Origin: Desulfobacteraceae bacterium
Lineage (GTDB): Bacteria; Desulfobacterota; Desulfobacteria; Desulfobacterales; JACKCP01
Assembly: GCA_020633955.1 (NCBI GenBank)
Contig: JACKCP010000002.1
Coordinates: 62,001 to 126,000, forward strand
Direction: 5' to 3'
Length of the DNA: 64,000 nucleotides
The notes under the pieces were generated by a model. That model was not told where the DNA came from. It searched no databases and was given only the letters and a program-made list of their open reading frames with translations. Below are positions 36,553 to 46,547 of the stretch, piece by piece. The number at the start of each line of letters is the position of its first letter. The first letter of the stretch is position 1. The position numbers were made by a program, and so were the translations under genes.

Positions 36553-39111
36553 ATGAAAAAAACAATTATTTTTTTAAAAAATCTTGGTTTTATAGTTTTT
36601 GCTGTTTTCCTGACTTCAACAGCCTACTGCTCAGTTGGAAAAGTTGCAGCAATAAGAGGTGAAGCTTATTCCCATAATAGCGGAATAACAAAACAGCTTT
36701 TTATTAAAAGTGAAATTTTTCTTAATGACACAATTGAAACCCGTAAAAACTCGAGACTCCAGATTCTTTTTAATGATGAAACAATAGCAAGTCTTGGGCC
36801 TGAAAGTACAATAACAGTTAAAAATTATCAATGGAGTGAAAAGGAACAGCAGTTTGAAGCAGAAGCAAGGGAGGGTCTTTTCCATATAATGGGTGGAAAA
36901 ATTGTAAACTCTGCTCCTGAAAAATTTAAAATCAAAACTCCTGTTGCAAGTATTGGAATAAGAGGCTCAATGTTTGCTTTTAAAGTAAATGAAAAAAATC
37001 TTGATATTGTATTTCTTGGAGGAAAAGGCATTGATATTGACACTGATTTTGGAAGAACATCGCTTATAAAACCTGGATTTGGTACCAGAATAGATGGTGA
37101 TAAAAAAACAATAGAACCGCCGAGAAAATACAGTGAAAAGGAAATCGGTGCCTTTAAAAAAAGTTTAGACAGTAATCAAAAAAACGATTCTTCCCCGCCA
37201 GATGAAGAAAAAGATAATGGAGAAAAAAACAGTAAGGCAGAGGATAGTGATCAGCAGTCTGTAAAGCCTGAAGCAAATGAACTGGAATATTCAGAAATAT
37301 ATGCAGATATAAATCAGGATAAAATTGAAGAAAGCCTTGAATCAGAAAAACCGACAGAACCGGAAGAAAATGATCCTTTTTTATATCCAGACGGCAAATT
37401 TCTTGGTTCAGCATTTATAAATCATAATGTTTCAGATAATGAAAATTTCAGATACAGCGGAACTGCACAGGGTGAATTTAAGGATTTTCTAAAAATTACT
37501 GAAAAGGACAGCACCGGCAATATTATTTCATATAATGAATTCAAAAATTTTAAATACCCTGACGGAAAAGCTCAATACTCCAAACCTGTTTTAAATGCAG
37601 ATTCTCCTTCATTTGATTTTACAATAAGAGCATTTTCACAAACATTTGATCTAAAAGCAGATATTACGACCTCCCCTCTTCACGAATTCTATCTTGTTCA
37701 TGTACCGCCACAAACTCTTTCCATTGATAATCTGGATTATGTTTATACTTCAACTTCATTTTTTGGAACTGAACCTGATTCTTCAAATTACCCTGATAAT
37801 TTATTCTACAAATACAACGGACATTTTACAGCTTCAACCTCCACGTTCTTTGAATCAAATGAATACATAGAGGCAATTTCCGGTGGAATAACAATTGGCG
37901 CTAATTTTACAAATAAAAGAATAATCGGAACTTTTATAAATGACAGTCCCCATGAATACCGAGACACAGGAATTCTTTTTTTTGGAACCATTGCCGAAGA
38001 CAGCAAAACGATTAAAGACATAACGCTTGTTGGAACCAAAGTTTCAGACAACGACAGATTTGACTACCCAGAAGGATTTCCAGGAATATTTTCAGTAAGT
38101 TCACAGTCAAATACAGGCAGTTTTTTCGGAACCATTTACCAGGGAGCTGGAATAACAATTTACGCTGATTTAAAAGATATGAACACAATGACTGAAACAG
38201 GTTCGGCAGTAATCACTATGGGCGGATTTAAAAATGATGATTACCATGACATCAATTCCAGTCCAGACTTTAATAATTTAAAAGGTTTTGTAATCGGGAT
38301 TTCCGAAAATATAAACTCTCCTGATTCGGAAAGAAAATTTTTCATGAATGCTTCTTCTGAAGATTTTTTCATTAATATTAATAAATCAGAAGGTACAATT
38401 TCAGGAAAACTCAATGCCTATGATTATTACCAGAACCAGTCTATCTCAAATCTTTCCTTTGGCGGAACAAAGTCCAGTTCAGTATATGTTGACGACAAGG
38501 CTTTTGCGGCAATTATTGATTCCTCCACACAGTCTGTAACTTCAGATTTAACCGGTAATAAATCAGAAATAAATAAAGATACAGGATTTCTTTCATCCCT
38601 TGATTCAAACCAGTTTGAAAGCGAGTATATAACCTGGGGATATTGGGAAGCCTCATACAAGAACCCTGACGACAATTCACAGACATATCACATACATGGA
38701 CCGGGAAGTTTTTTTATTGCAGGTCAAAAAACACCTGAAACAACTAATATTCTGCAGGAAACAGGCCAGCAGACCCTTTCCTATGAAGGTAAGACAAATA
38801 CTGTGGTTTTAAATGATTTTACCCGTAAAGATTTTCTTCAAGACGGTCATTTTAATATGAGTGTTTTTTCAGATAACGGGAACTACAGCATTCAGGCAAA
38901 AATTCAGCCCGATATAAACAATACACAACTGATTTTCAATTACACAGGTTCAGTATCTGGAAATGAAGGATTTTACGGCTATATGAATTCAGATTTCACC
39001 GGATATCTCAATGGGGATTTTTTCGGTCCAAAGGCAGAAGAATGCGGAGGTAATTTTAACGCTGAATTAAACAGCGAAAAATATTTCGGCATATTTACCG
39101 GAAAAAGATAA
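36553..39111 (+). CDS. FecR-domain exported protein with long beta-rich C-terminus
   Basis: An 852-residue protein with a signal peptide (about 1-26) and a FecR domain (about 45-150; NSRLQILFNDETIASLGPES and TPVASIGIRGSMFAFKV are classic). A low-complexity acidic linker (about 195-270) is followed by about 580 residues of repeated glycine/aromatic beta-strand motifs such as GFYGYMNSDFTGYLNGDFFG. It is secreted rather than a transmembrane anti-sigma regulator. It starts 17 nt after the barrel gene and ends 5 nt before the cyclase gene, so all three belong to one transcript. Confidence 0.85.
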   Translation: MKKTIIFLKNLGFIVFAVFLTSTAYCSVGKVAAIRGEAYSHNSGITKQLFIKSEIFLNDTIETRKNSRLQILFNDETIASLGPESTITVKNYQWSEKEQQFEAEAREGLFHIMGGKIVNSAPEKFKIKTPVASIGIRGSMFAFKVNEKNLDIVFLGGKGIDIDTDFGRTSLIKPGFGTRIDGDKKTIEPPRKYSEKEIGAFKKSLDSNQKNDSSPPDEEKDNGEKNSKAEDSDQQSVKPEANELEYSEIYADINQDKIEESLESEKPTEPEENDPFLYPDGKFLGSAFINHNVSDNENFRYSGTAQGEFKDFLKITEKDSTGNIISYNEFKNFKYPDGKAQYSKPVLNADSPSFDFTIRAFSQTFDLKADITTSPLHEFYLVHVPPQTLSIDNLDYVYTSTSFFGTEPDSSNYPDNLFYKYNGHFTASTSTFFESNEYIEAISGGITIGANFTNKRIIGTFINDSPHEYRDTGILFFGTIAEDSKTIKDITLVGTKVSDNDRFDYPEGFPGIFSVSSQSNTGSFFGTIYQGAGITIYADLKDMNTMTETGSAVITMGGFKNDDYHDINSSPDFNNLKGFVIGISENINSPDSERKFFMNASSEDFFININKSEGTISGKLNAYDYYQNQSISNLSFGGTKSSSVYVDDKAFAAIIDSSTQSVTSDLTGNKSEINKDTGFLSSLDSNQFESEYITWGYWEASYKNPDDNSQTYHIHGPGSFFIAGQKTPETTNILQETGQQTLSYEGKTNTVVLNDFTRKDFLQDGHFNMSVFSDNGNYSIQAKIQPDINNTQLIFNYTGSVSGNEGFYGYMNSDFTGYLNGDFFGPKAEECGGNFNAELNSEKYFGIFTGKR

Positions 39112-39116
39112 TTTTA

Positions 39117-41312
39117 ATGTCCAGAAAAATAAAAATACAAAGATCAATCCCTGCACTTGCGGGGATTTTTGTTATGTTTTTTTCTGTCATATTTTATTTT
39201 TTTTACGGATCATCGGACAATTCAATATTTCGTTCATTTGATTTTGAAATAACAAACCTTTTTTTTAAAATGCGCGGAGAAAAAACTCCATCGGATAAAA
39301 TAGTTATTATTGACATTGATGAAAAAAGCCTGAATGAAATCGGACAATGGCCATGGCCAAGAAATACAATTGCTGAACTTATAATAAAAATAAATGCAAA
39401 AAAGCCAAAAATTACAGGACTCGACATGTTTTTTCCCGAGCCTGACAGAACATCTCCTGATCGTATTTTCAAAAAAATGAAAATAAAAGGCATTGATTCA
39501 CAAAAACTTGATGATCATGACAAAATTCTTGGAAATGTCATTGGTTCCTTTCCAGTTGTGATGGGATATATTTTTGACTTTAAAAATAATATGGAAAAAA
39601 AATGCTGTCCCTTTTCTTCTGCAGCAATAAAAATAAATTCAGATAATGTAAAATTTAGAGACCTTTATCTCAATGAAGCAGAAAATGTTCTTCTTAATAT
39701 TAATGAACTTTCAACTTCTCTATCAGAGGGATTTATAAATATTTTGCCGGAATCATCAGGTCTTGTAAGAAAGGCTCCATTATTAATAAAATACAACAAC
39801 ATCCCCTGCCCTTCATTTGCCCTTGAGATTTTCAGAATTTATTCTCAGTCATCTTCCATCACAATTTTACCTTCCAGCCAGAAAAAAGACAAAAAAAATG
39901 CTCTTTTAGGAATTTATTCAGAGAACAACTTCATAAAAACAGATATTGACGGGCAGATGTTCATAAATTTTAAGGGAAGGCCTTTTACCTATAAATATAT
40001 TTCTGCAGCAGACATATTAAATGAAAAAAAGAACTTTGATCTTGAAAGTAGAATAGTACTTGTGGGAACTTCAGCAGCAGGACTGCTTGACTTGAAGGCA
40101 ACCCCTTTTTCAGGTGCATGTCCAGGTGTGGAAATTCATGCAACGATAATAGATAATATGCTCAACAATGATTTCATGCATTTTGATAAATTCACCGAAA
40201 CAGGAATTTCATATTTCATACTTGTACCTGTAAGTATTTTAATAAGCTTTATACTTGTTATTTCAGGTCCTATTGCTGCAGGCCTTATAACTACCCTAAG
40301 TATTTGCGGAATTTTTCTTACTAACTATTTTTTACTATTTAAAAACAACATAATAACCGGCTTTTCGTTTCCTGTATTATCCATTGCAGTACTTTGCATG
40401 ACAATTATTGTATTCAATTATTTTTTCAGGGAAAGGGAAAAAAAGTTTATACAAAAGGCTTTTTCCCATTATGTTTCCCCGGAAATAGTTAATGAACTGA
40501 TAAAAAACCCGGAGAAACTGTCTCTTTCAGGAGAAACAAAAACAATTTCCATAATGTTTGGAGATATAAGGGATTTTACGGCAATATCTGAAAAACTCAA
40601 ACCCCATGAACTTGGAGAGCTTTTAAATATCTACTTTTCAAAAATAAGTGAAATAATCAGAAATAACAATGGAGTTGTAGACAAGTTCATTGGTGATGCG
40701 GTTATGGCCTTCTGGGGAGCTCCACTTGAAAACAAAACCCATGCAAAGGACAGTGTGTTGTCTGCAATTAAAATACTTTCAGAAATTGAAAATCTAAATA
40801 TTGCATGGAGAAAAAAAAATTTTCCTGTTATCAGACTTGGTATGGGAATAAATACCGGTGAAGTAAGAATTGGAAACTTTGGAAGCATTGACAGATTTGA
40901 CTATACAGTCATAGGAGATAATGTAAATCTCGCATCAAGGGTTGAGGGGCTTAATAAGTTTTATTCAACAAATTTACTAATCACTGAATTTACAGAAAAT
41001 CTTGTGAAAAATGACCTTCTTTCAAGAAAAACAGACTGGGTCAGGGTAAAGGGGAAAACACAGCCTGTTGAAATTTATGAGCCACTATGTTTTTTTCCCT
41101 GTGACCCTAAAATTGAAGATGAGACAAATATTTTCCATTCAGCACTAGATCACTATAAAGCCGGTAATTTTTCCAAGGCAGAAAATATCATACTTGAATT
41201 AAAACATGAAAAAAATCTAAATATTTATGAAATCTACCTGAAAAGAATAGAAAAACTTAAAAATACTGAATTACTCTTCTGGGATGGAGTATTTGAATTT
41301 CAAACAAAATAA
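39117..41312 (+). CDS. CHASE2-domain class III adenylate cyclase
   Basis: A 731-residue membrane cyclase. An N-terminal helix, an extracytoplasmic CHASE2 sensor (about 45-340; IDEKSLNEIGQWPWPR is its hallmark) and three helices (about 360-435) precede a class III cyclase domain (about 465-640). The metal aspartates are in FGDIRDFT and IGDAVMAFWG. The lysine in VVDKFIGD and the aspartate in TVIGDNVNLASR specify ATP, so the product should be cAMP. The C-terminus carries a short TPR-like tail. The neighbours suggest it reads envelope state. Confidence 0.92.
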   Translation: MSRKIKIQRSIPALAGIFVMFFSVIFYFFYGSSDNSIFRSFDFEITNLFFKMRGEKTPSDKIVIIDIDEKSLNEIGQWPWPRNTIAELIIKINAKKPKITGLDMFFPEPDRTSPDRIFKKMKIKGIDSQKLDDHDKILGNVIGSFPVVMGYIFDFKNNMEKKCCPFSSAAIKINSDNVKFRDLYLNEAENVLLNINELSTSLSEGFINILPESSGLVRKAPLLIKYNNIPCPSFALEIFRIYSQSSSITILPSSQKKDKKNALLGIYSENNFIKTDIDGQMFINFKGRPFTYKYISAADILNEKKNFDLESRIVLVGTSAAGLLDLKATPFSGACPGVEIHATIIDNMLNNDFMHFDKFTETGISYFILVPVSILISFILVISGPIAAGLITTLSICGIFLTNYFLLFKNNIITGFSFPVLSIAVLCMTIIVFNYFFREREKKFIQKAFSHYVSPEIVNELIKNPEKLSLSGETKTISIMFGDIRDFTAISEKLKPHELGELLNIYFSKISEIIRNNNGVVDKFIGDAVMAFWGAPLENKTHAKDSVLSAIKILSEIENLNIAWRKKNFPVIRLGMGINTGEVRIGNFGSIDRFDYTVIGDNVNLASRVEGLNKFYSTNLLITEFTENLVKNDLLSRKTDWVRVKGKTQPVEIYEPLCFFPCDPKIEDETNIFHSALDHYKAGNFSKAENIILELKHEKNLNIYEIYLKRIEKLKNTELLFWDGVFEFQTK

Positions 41313-41431
41313 TTTTTCAAAAAAAGTTTAAATTTATTAAGTTTTGACCAATATTTATTAGTTTTTTTATTTATTAATATTTTTATCTCTGATATACAGG
41401 ATAGTTTTTAAAGAAAACCAAAGGGCAAATA

Positions 41432-42211
41432 ATGAATAAAGAACCGGTTATAAAATTTGAAGATGTAAATTTTTCATATTTCCCAAATTCTTCACCTGTA
41501 CTTAAAAACATTGACTTTCATATTTTTAAAAACGAAATTGTCTGTATTGTCGGCCCAAATGGCGGAGGTAAAACCACTCTAATCAAGCTTATTGCTGGAA
41601 TTCTCAAACCAGACAGAGGTAAAATTGAAGTATTTGGCTCTTCTCCCGGAGAAAACGGTTATAAACTCGGTTACATGCCCCAAAGTGTTCACTATGACAA
41701 TTCCTTTCCAATATCTGTTAAAAATGTTGTACTTATGGGTCTGCTTGGCAGGAAAGGTCCGGGATCAATTTTTGGCTGGTACTCAAGGGAAGACAGACAA
41801 AAATGCGAAAAAGCCCTTGAAATGGTAAAAATGGCAAATTTTATAAAACAACCATTTTATGCACTTTCAGGAGGCCAGAAACAGAGAGTACTGATTGCAA
41901 GGGCTCTTATTTCAGACCCCGAAATTCTTATTCTTGATGAACCGACCTCAAATGTTGATTCGGAAACAGAAGATAATTTTATCTCTCTTTTAAAGGAGCT
42001 CAATGAAAAAAACAATAAAACGATTATCATGGTTTCCCATGATATGGGCTTTGTTTCTGAAATCGTAAGCACTGTATTCTGCGTAAACAAAACTCTTGTA
42101 ATCCATCCGACAAATATTCTTTCCGGAGAAATAATTCAGCAGATTTACAACTGCTCAATGCAGATGGTAAGACATGACCACAGATGTTCAGGTAAAGGAC
42201 ATGAACAATGA
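41432..42211 (+). CDS. znuC: ABC transporter ATPase, zinc/manganese type
   Basis: A 259-residue ATP-binding subunit of a metal-uptake ABC system. Walker A is GPNGGGKTTL near 38, the Q-loop is YMPQSVHYD near 83, the signature is LSGGQKQR near 147 and Walker B is ILILDEPTSNVD near 168. The C-terminal HDHRCSGKGHEQ is histidine/cysteine-rich and could bind metal. It overlaps the permease gene by 4 nt. The substrate (zinc, manganese or iron) is inferred from family resemblance. No substrate-binding protein gene is beside it. Confidence 0.85.
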   Translation: MNKEPVIKFEDVNFSYFPNSSPVLKNIDFHIFKNEIVCIVGPNGGGKTTLIKLIAGILKPDRGKIEVFGSSPGENGYKLGYMPQSVHYDNSFPISVKNVVLMGLLGRKGPGSIFGWYSREDRQKCEKALEMVKMANFIKQPFYALSGGQKQRVLIARALISDPEILILDEPTSNVDSETEDNFISLLKELNEKNNKTIIMVSHDMGFVSEIVSTVFCVNKTLVIHPTNILSGEIIQQIYNCSMQMVRHDHRCSGKGHEQ

Positions 42212-43080
42212 ATCTTCTGACAGATATTTTTGCAAATCCCAACCTTGTTTTTTTAAAGTATTCTCTTCTTGCAGGAATCTTTTCTTCCTTTGCCTTTGGA
42301 ATAACAGGCAGCTACATTGTTGTAAGAAGGATAAGCTATATTGCAGGTGCAATTTCACATTCAATACTTGGCGGAATAGGATTCGCTCTTTTTATATCGG
42401 CTAAATACAATCTTCCCTGGCTTACCCCCTATTCAGGAGCGGTAGGCGCATCAATATTTGCTGCATTATTAATCTGGTTTGCGGAAAAATATTCAAAGGA
42501 AAGGCTTGATTCACTCCTTGGTGCGGTTTGGGCTGTTGGAATGGCTGGAGGAATTATTTTCATTTCGCTCACACCTGGATACATTGATCCCATGTCATAT
42601 CTTTTCGGCAATATTTTAATGGTCACAAAAACTGATGTAGTTGTTATTGCTTTTTTTTCATTTTTTATCTGTTTAACTGCATTTTTATTTCAGAATAAAC
42701 TCATTGCTACATCATTTGACGAAGAGTTCCTGGAAATAAGAGGTATAAGAACCGACATTTACAAACTCATGCTCCTAATAATGACAGCTCTTACTATTGT
42801 ACTCATGATAAGAATAGTCGGAATAATAATGATAATTGCAATGCTAACACTGCCTCCCGCTTCAGCATCAAGGCTTTCAAAAAATTTCTTTTCAATGAGT
42901 ATTTTAAGTGTAATCCTTTCAATTCTTTTTGTTCTTTCAGGGATAGGAATAAGCTTCAGATTTGATCTGCCAGGCGGTCCTTCAATAATAATCACAGCCG
43001 GAATTTTTTACTTTTCAGTTTTATTTTTGAGCTCAAAAAACTTTATACTTAAATTTATCGGAAATTTATTTAACAAATAA
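42208..43080 (+). CDS. znuB: ABC transporter permease, zinc/manganese type
   Basis: A 290-residue permease with about eight helices of the ABC-3 family. GSYIVVRRISYIAGAISHSILGGIGFA near 31-58 is the conserved first loop, and MTALTIVLMIRIVGIIMIIAMLTLPPA (two pieces, near 190-215) is the conserved second region. It imports divalent metal together with the ATPase encoded immediately upstream. The overlapping ATGA start fixes the gene order. The region after the stop has no obvious terminator. Confidence 0.88.
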   Translation: MNLLTDIFANPNLVFLKYSLLAGIFSSFAFGITGSYIVVRRISYIAGAISHSILGGIGFALFISAKYNLPWLTPYSGAVGASIFAALLIWFAEKYSKERLDSLLGAVWAVGMAGGIIFISLTPGYIDPMSYLFGNILMVTKTDVVVIAFFSFFICLTAFLFQNKLIATSFDEEFLEIRGIRTDIYKLMLLIMTALTIVLMIRIVGIIMIIAMLTLPPASASRLSKNFFSMSILSVILSILFVLSGIGISFRFDLPGGPSIIITAGIFYFSVLFLSSKNFILKFIGNLFNK

Positions 43081-43199
43081 TCATTAATTTTTTTGACACT
43101 TTACTTATAATTTGCCAATACAGGCTTAAATATAAACTGATAATTTTTTCTGATTTATATTTATTTGTAAACCTGATTAATGCCGGGGAGGAAAAAAAT

Positions 43200-45107
43200 T
43201 TGAATACGCTAGAAAGATGGACAACAGAAAAGTCTGCTGATCTGTACGGCATAGACAATTGGGGGGCTAAATACTTCGGTATAAATGCAAAGGGAGAAGT
43301 TGTTATAACCCCGCTTGAAGATAAAAGCATATCAGTAAGCATTCCCGAAGTTATTCAGGGAATAATCCAGAGAGGCTTTGACATGCCTGTTCTTTTAAGA
43401 ATCCAAAACATTCTGGATGCTCAGCTTACCTATCTTCACAAAAGTTTTAAAAAGGCAATTGAAGAACTCGGATATAACGGCTGCTACAGAGGAGTTTACC
43501 CAATAAAGGTAAACCAGCAAAAGCAGGTATTAAAGGAAGTAACAAACTTCGGGATAGAAAACCACCACGGACTTGAAGCAGGTTCAAAGGCAGAACTTAT
43601 AGCAGCCCTTGCATATATGAAATCAAAGGAAGCCTGTCTTATCTGCAACGGATACAAGGACGAAGAGTTTATTGATCTTGCACTTTATGCAAGGCAGATG
43701 GGATTTAAATGCTTTATTGTTGTTGAAATGCCCGGCGAGCTTGACATTGTTATAAAACGTTCCAAAGAACTTGGAATAAGACCTCTTCTTGGAATTAGAA
43801 TAAAGCTTTCTTCAAGGGCTGGAGGCCACTGGACAGAATCAGGCGGAGACAGGAGCATATTCGGACTAAACATCAGCCAGGTTGTCCATGCCATTGATAT
43901 TTTAAAAAGAGAAGACATGCTTGATACAATGCAGCTTCTGCATTATCACCTGGGATCACAGATTCCAAACATCAGGGATATAAGAAATTCTGTAATGGAA
44001 GCGTGCAGAATTTATACCGGTCTTGTTGATGAAGGTGCAAATATGAAATATCTTGACCTTGGAGGCGGACTGGCTGTTGATTATGACGGGTCCCACACAA
44101 ATTTTTCAAACAGCAGAAACTACTCTGTTGAAGAATATTGTGCGGATATAATTGAAAGCGTCATGAGTGTAATGGATGGAAATGAAATTGAACATCCAAT
44201 TATTATTACGGAATCAGGAAGGGCAACAGTTGCATATTATTCAGTTCTTCTTTTCAATATACTTGACACAACTACATTTGATCCCCAGCCGTTTCTTGAT
44301 CAGCTGGATGAAAACAAACCAGAGGTAATTGACAACCTTATAGAGGTTCTACACTCAATTTCCCTGAAAAATATCCAGGAATGCTTTAACGATGCAATTT
44401 ATTACAGAGATGAACTGAGAATAAAATTCAAGCATGGAGACATAAATTTAAGGGAAAGGGCAATAGGCGAAACAATTTTCTGGCACATAATTGCAAATAT
44501 TGCCAAAAATTCAAAAAACCTTAAACATATACCCAAGGAACTTCTTGACATTGATTCTGCACTTGCAGATATTTACTATGGAAATTTTTCAGTTTTTCAG
44601 TCAATTCCTGATTCCTGGGCAATTGACCATCTTTTTCCGATAATGCCTCTTCAAAAACTGAATGAAGAACCAACAAGATATGCAACTGTTGCAGATATTA
44701 CATGCGACTGTGACGGTAAAATTGATAAATTCATAGACATCCACGGAATTAAAAGATCAATCCTTCTCCATGAACTTGATTTTTCAGAGCCATATTATCT
44801 TGGAGTTTTTCTTGTTGGCGCATACCAGGAAACACTTGGTGATCTTCACAACCTTTTTGGTGACACAAATGTTGTAAGCATAATGGTGAACAATGACGGC
44901 TCCTATGATTTTACAAAGGAAATTGAAGGAGATTCTGTTCAAAGCGTTCTTTCTTCAGTTGGCTACAATCCAAAAAGCCTTTTGGGAAGATTTCGTGAAA
45001 GTGCTGAAGAATCAGTTAAAAACGGAAAAATAAGCGTAAAAGACAGATACAATATTGTAAAAGCCTATGAAAGAGGCTTAAGAGGCTATACATATTACGA
45101 ATATTAA
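43200..45107 (+). CDS. speA: biosynthetic arginine decarboxylase
   Basis: A 635-residue PLP-dependent fold-III decarboxylase that converts arginine to agmatine. It starts with TTG, supported by a strong GGGGAGG ribosome site 8 nt upstream. The PLP lysine is in YPIKVNQQKQ near 102. HYHLGSQI near 250 and DLGGGLAVDYDGS near 283 mark the barrel, and CDCDGKIDKF the C-terminal domain. Full family length. First gene of a spermidine pathway. A 261-nt gap with inverted repeats separates it from the next gene. Confidence 0.95.
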   Translation: MNTLERWTTEKSADLYGIDNWGAKYFGINAKGEVVITPLEDKSISVSIPEVIQGIIQRGFDMPVLLRIQNILDAQLTYLHKSFKKAIEELGYNGCYRGVYPIKVNQQKQVLKEVTNFGIENHHGLEAGSKAELIAALAYMKSKEACLICNGYKDEEFIDLALYARQMGFKCFIVVEMPGELDIVIKRSKELGIRPLLGIRIKLSSRAGGHWTESGGDRSIFGLNISQVVHAIDILKREDMLDTMQLLHYHLGSQIPNIRDIRNSVMEACRIYTGLVDEGANMKYLDLGGGLAVDYDGSHTNFSNSRNYSVEEYCADIIESVMSVMDGNEIEHPIIITESGRATVAYYSVLLFNILDTTTFDPQPFLDQLDENKPEVIDNLIEVLHSISLKNIQECFNDAIYYRDELRIKFKHGDINLRERAIGETIFWHIIANIAKNSKNLKHIPKELLDIDSALADIYYGNFSVFQSIPDSWAIDHLFPIMPLQKLNEEPTRYATVADITCDCDGKIDKFIDIHGIKRSILLHELDFSEPYYLGVFLVGAYQETLGDLHNLFGDTNVVSIMVNNDGSYDFTKEIEGDSVQSVLSSVGYNPKSLLGRFRESAEESVKNGKISVKDRYNIVKAYERGLRGYTYYEY

Positions 45108-45162
45108 TCTAATAAGTTTAATCTTTATAAACAGCGATTGGGCTCAAACTGAAACTATTGAC

Positions 45163-45257
45163 CAGTTCAGAATAAACTGTCTTTAAGTTTTAGACCTTGA
45201 ATTAATTTTTCAATCTGGTTCTGGACTGGATAAAAAAATACAGTTTACGTTCAACTG
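45163..45257. repeat. imperfect inverted repeat between polyamine genes
   Basis: CAGTTCAGAATAAACTGT at 45163-45180 and ACAGTTTACGTTCAACTG at 45240-45257 form imperfect arms 59 nt apart. The right arm is preceded by GGATAAAAAAATACAG, which recalls the interior of the MITE family, but the GTAA ends and target duplication are missing. It may be a decayed MITE or an RNA hairpin in the operon leader. No gene occurs in the 261-nt gap. Confidence 0.4.
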
Positions 45258-45368
45258 CTGATTGTGAAAAAGCAATCAATTTTCACTTAAATCGACTCAC
45301 TTCAGTGACAGCAGGAAAAATTTGATTTTTTGATCAGTCACAACTCAGTTAAAAAAGGAGGTTCTTTT

Positions 45369-46547
45369 ATGTCAAAAGTTCTTATAATTGGTGCTGGCGG
45401 TGTTGGAAACGTTGTTGTAAGAAAATGTGCAATGCTTCCAGAAGTATTTTCCGATATTTGTCTTGCAAGCAGGACAAAATCCAAATGTGATGAAATTGCA
45501 AAACACACAAAAACTCCAATCAAAACTGCACAGGTTGATGCTGACGATCCAAAGCAGGTTGCAGAGCTTATAAGATCATTTAAGCCGGAACTAGTAATAA
45601 ATGTTGCACTTCCCTATCAGGATCTTCCCATTATGGACGCCTGCCTAGAAACAGGCACAAACTATCTTGATACTGCAAACTATGAACCAAAGGATGAGGC
45701 CAAATTCTGCTATAAATGGCAGTGGGAATATCAGGAAAGATTTAAAGAAAAAGGAATCATGGCTCTTCTTGGAAGCGGGTTTGATCCTGGAGTTACCAAT
45801 GTATTCACTGCATATGTAAACAAGCATCTTCTGGATGAAATTGAAACACTTGACATAATTGACTGCAATGCAGGAGATCACGGACAGGCCTTTGCAACAA
45901 ACTTCAACCCTGAAATTAATATCAGGGAAGTAACTGCAAAAGGTAAATACTATAAGGACGGAAACTGGGTTGAAACACCTCCCCTGTCAGAATCCAGAGT
46001 ATACAATTTTCCTGAAAACATTGGAGATAAAAAAATATATCTCATGTATCACGAGGAGCTTGAATCTCTTGTAAAACATATTCCTTCAATCAGGGAAGCA
46101 AGGTTCTGGATGACTTTTTCGGACAATTATCTGAAACACCTTGAAGTTTTGCAAAATGTAGGAATGACTTCCATACAGCCAGTCAAATATAATGGAGTTG
46201 AAATTGTACCATTGCAGTTTTTAAAGGCTGTTCTTCCAGATCCCGGAAGCCTTGGAAAAACAACTAAAGGCAAAACATGCATAGGCTGTCTTGTAAAAGG
46301 CAAAAAGGACGGAAAGGAAAAAACAGTTTATATTTACAATATATGCGATCACGAAGAATGTTTTGCAGAAGTTGAGTCCCAGGCCATTTCATATACAACA
46401 GGTGTTCCTGCAATGATAGGAGCAAAAATGATGCTTGAAAAGAAATGGAGTGGAAAGGGCGTATTCAACATGGAGCAGATGGACCCTGATCCTTTTATGG
46501 AAGATCTTAACAAATACGGACTGCCATGGAAATACGACATATGCTGA
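45369..46547 (+). CDS. carboxynorspermidine/carboxyspermidine dehydrogenase
   Basis: A 392-residue saccharopine-dehydrogenase-like oxidoreductase. I placed the start at the ATG preceded by AAAAAAGGAGG rather than at an upstream in-frame codon. The N-terminal NAD(P) loop is VLIIGAGGVGNVVVRK. GSGFDPGVTN near 128 is a family signature. Members condense aspartate semialdehyde with putrescine or diaminopropane and reduce the product to carboxy(nor)spermidine. It overlaps nspC, the decarboxylase for its product, and lies between speA and speB. Confidence 0.9.
   Translation: MSKVLIIGAGGVGNVVVRKCAMLPEVFSDICLASRTKSKCDEIAKHTKTPIKTAQVDADDPKQVAELIRSFKPELVINVALPYQDLPIMDACLETGTNYLDTANYEPKDEAKFCYKWQWEYQERFKEKGIMALLGSGFDPGVTNVFTAYVNKHLLDEIETLDIIDCNAGDHGQAFATNFNPEINIREVTAKGKYYKDGNWVETPPLSESRVYNFPENIGDKKIYLMYHEELESLVKHIPSIREARFWMTFSDNYLKHLEVLQNVGMTSIQPVKYNGVEIVPLQFLKAVLPDPGSLGKTTKGKTCIGCLVKGKKDGKEKTVYIYNICDHEECFAEVESQAISYTTGVPAMIGAKMMLEKKWSGKGVFNMEQMDPDPFMEDLNKYGLPWKYDIC

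Noticed and set aside
45163..45257. Fourth MITE copy
   Set aside because: The core motif is only partly matched, the GTAA ends are absent and no 8-bp duplication was found, so it is listed as a separate inverted repeat.
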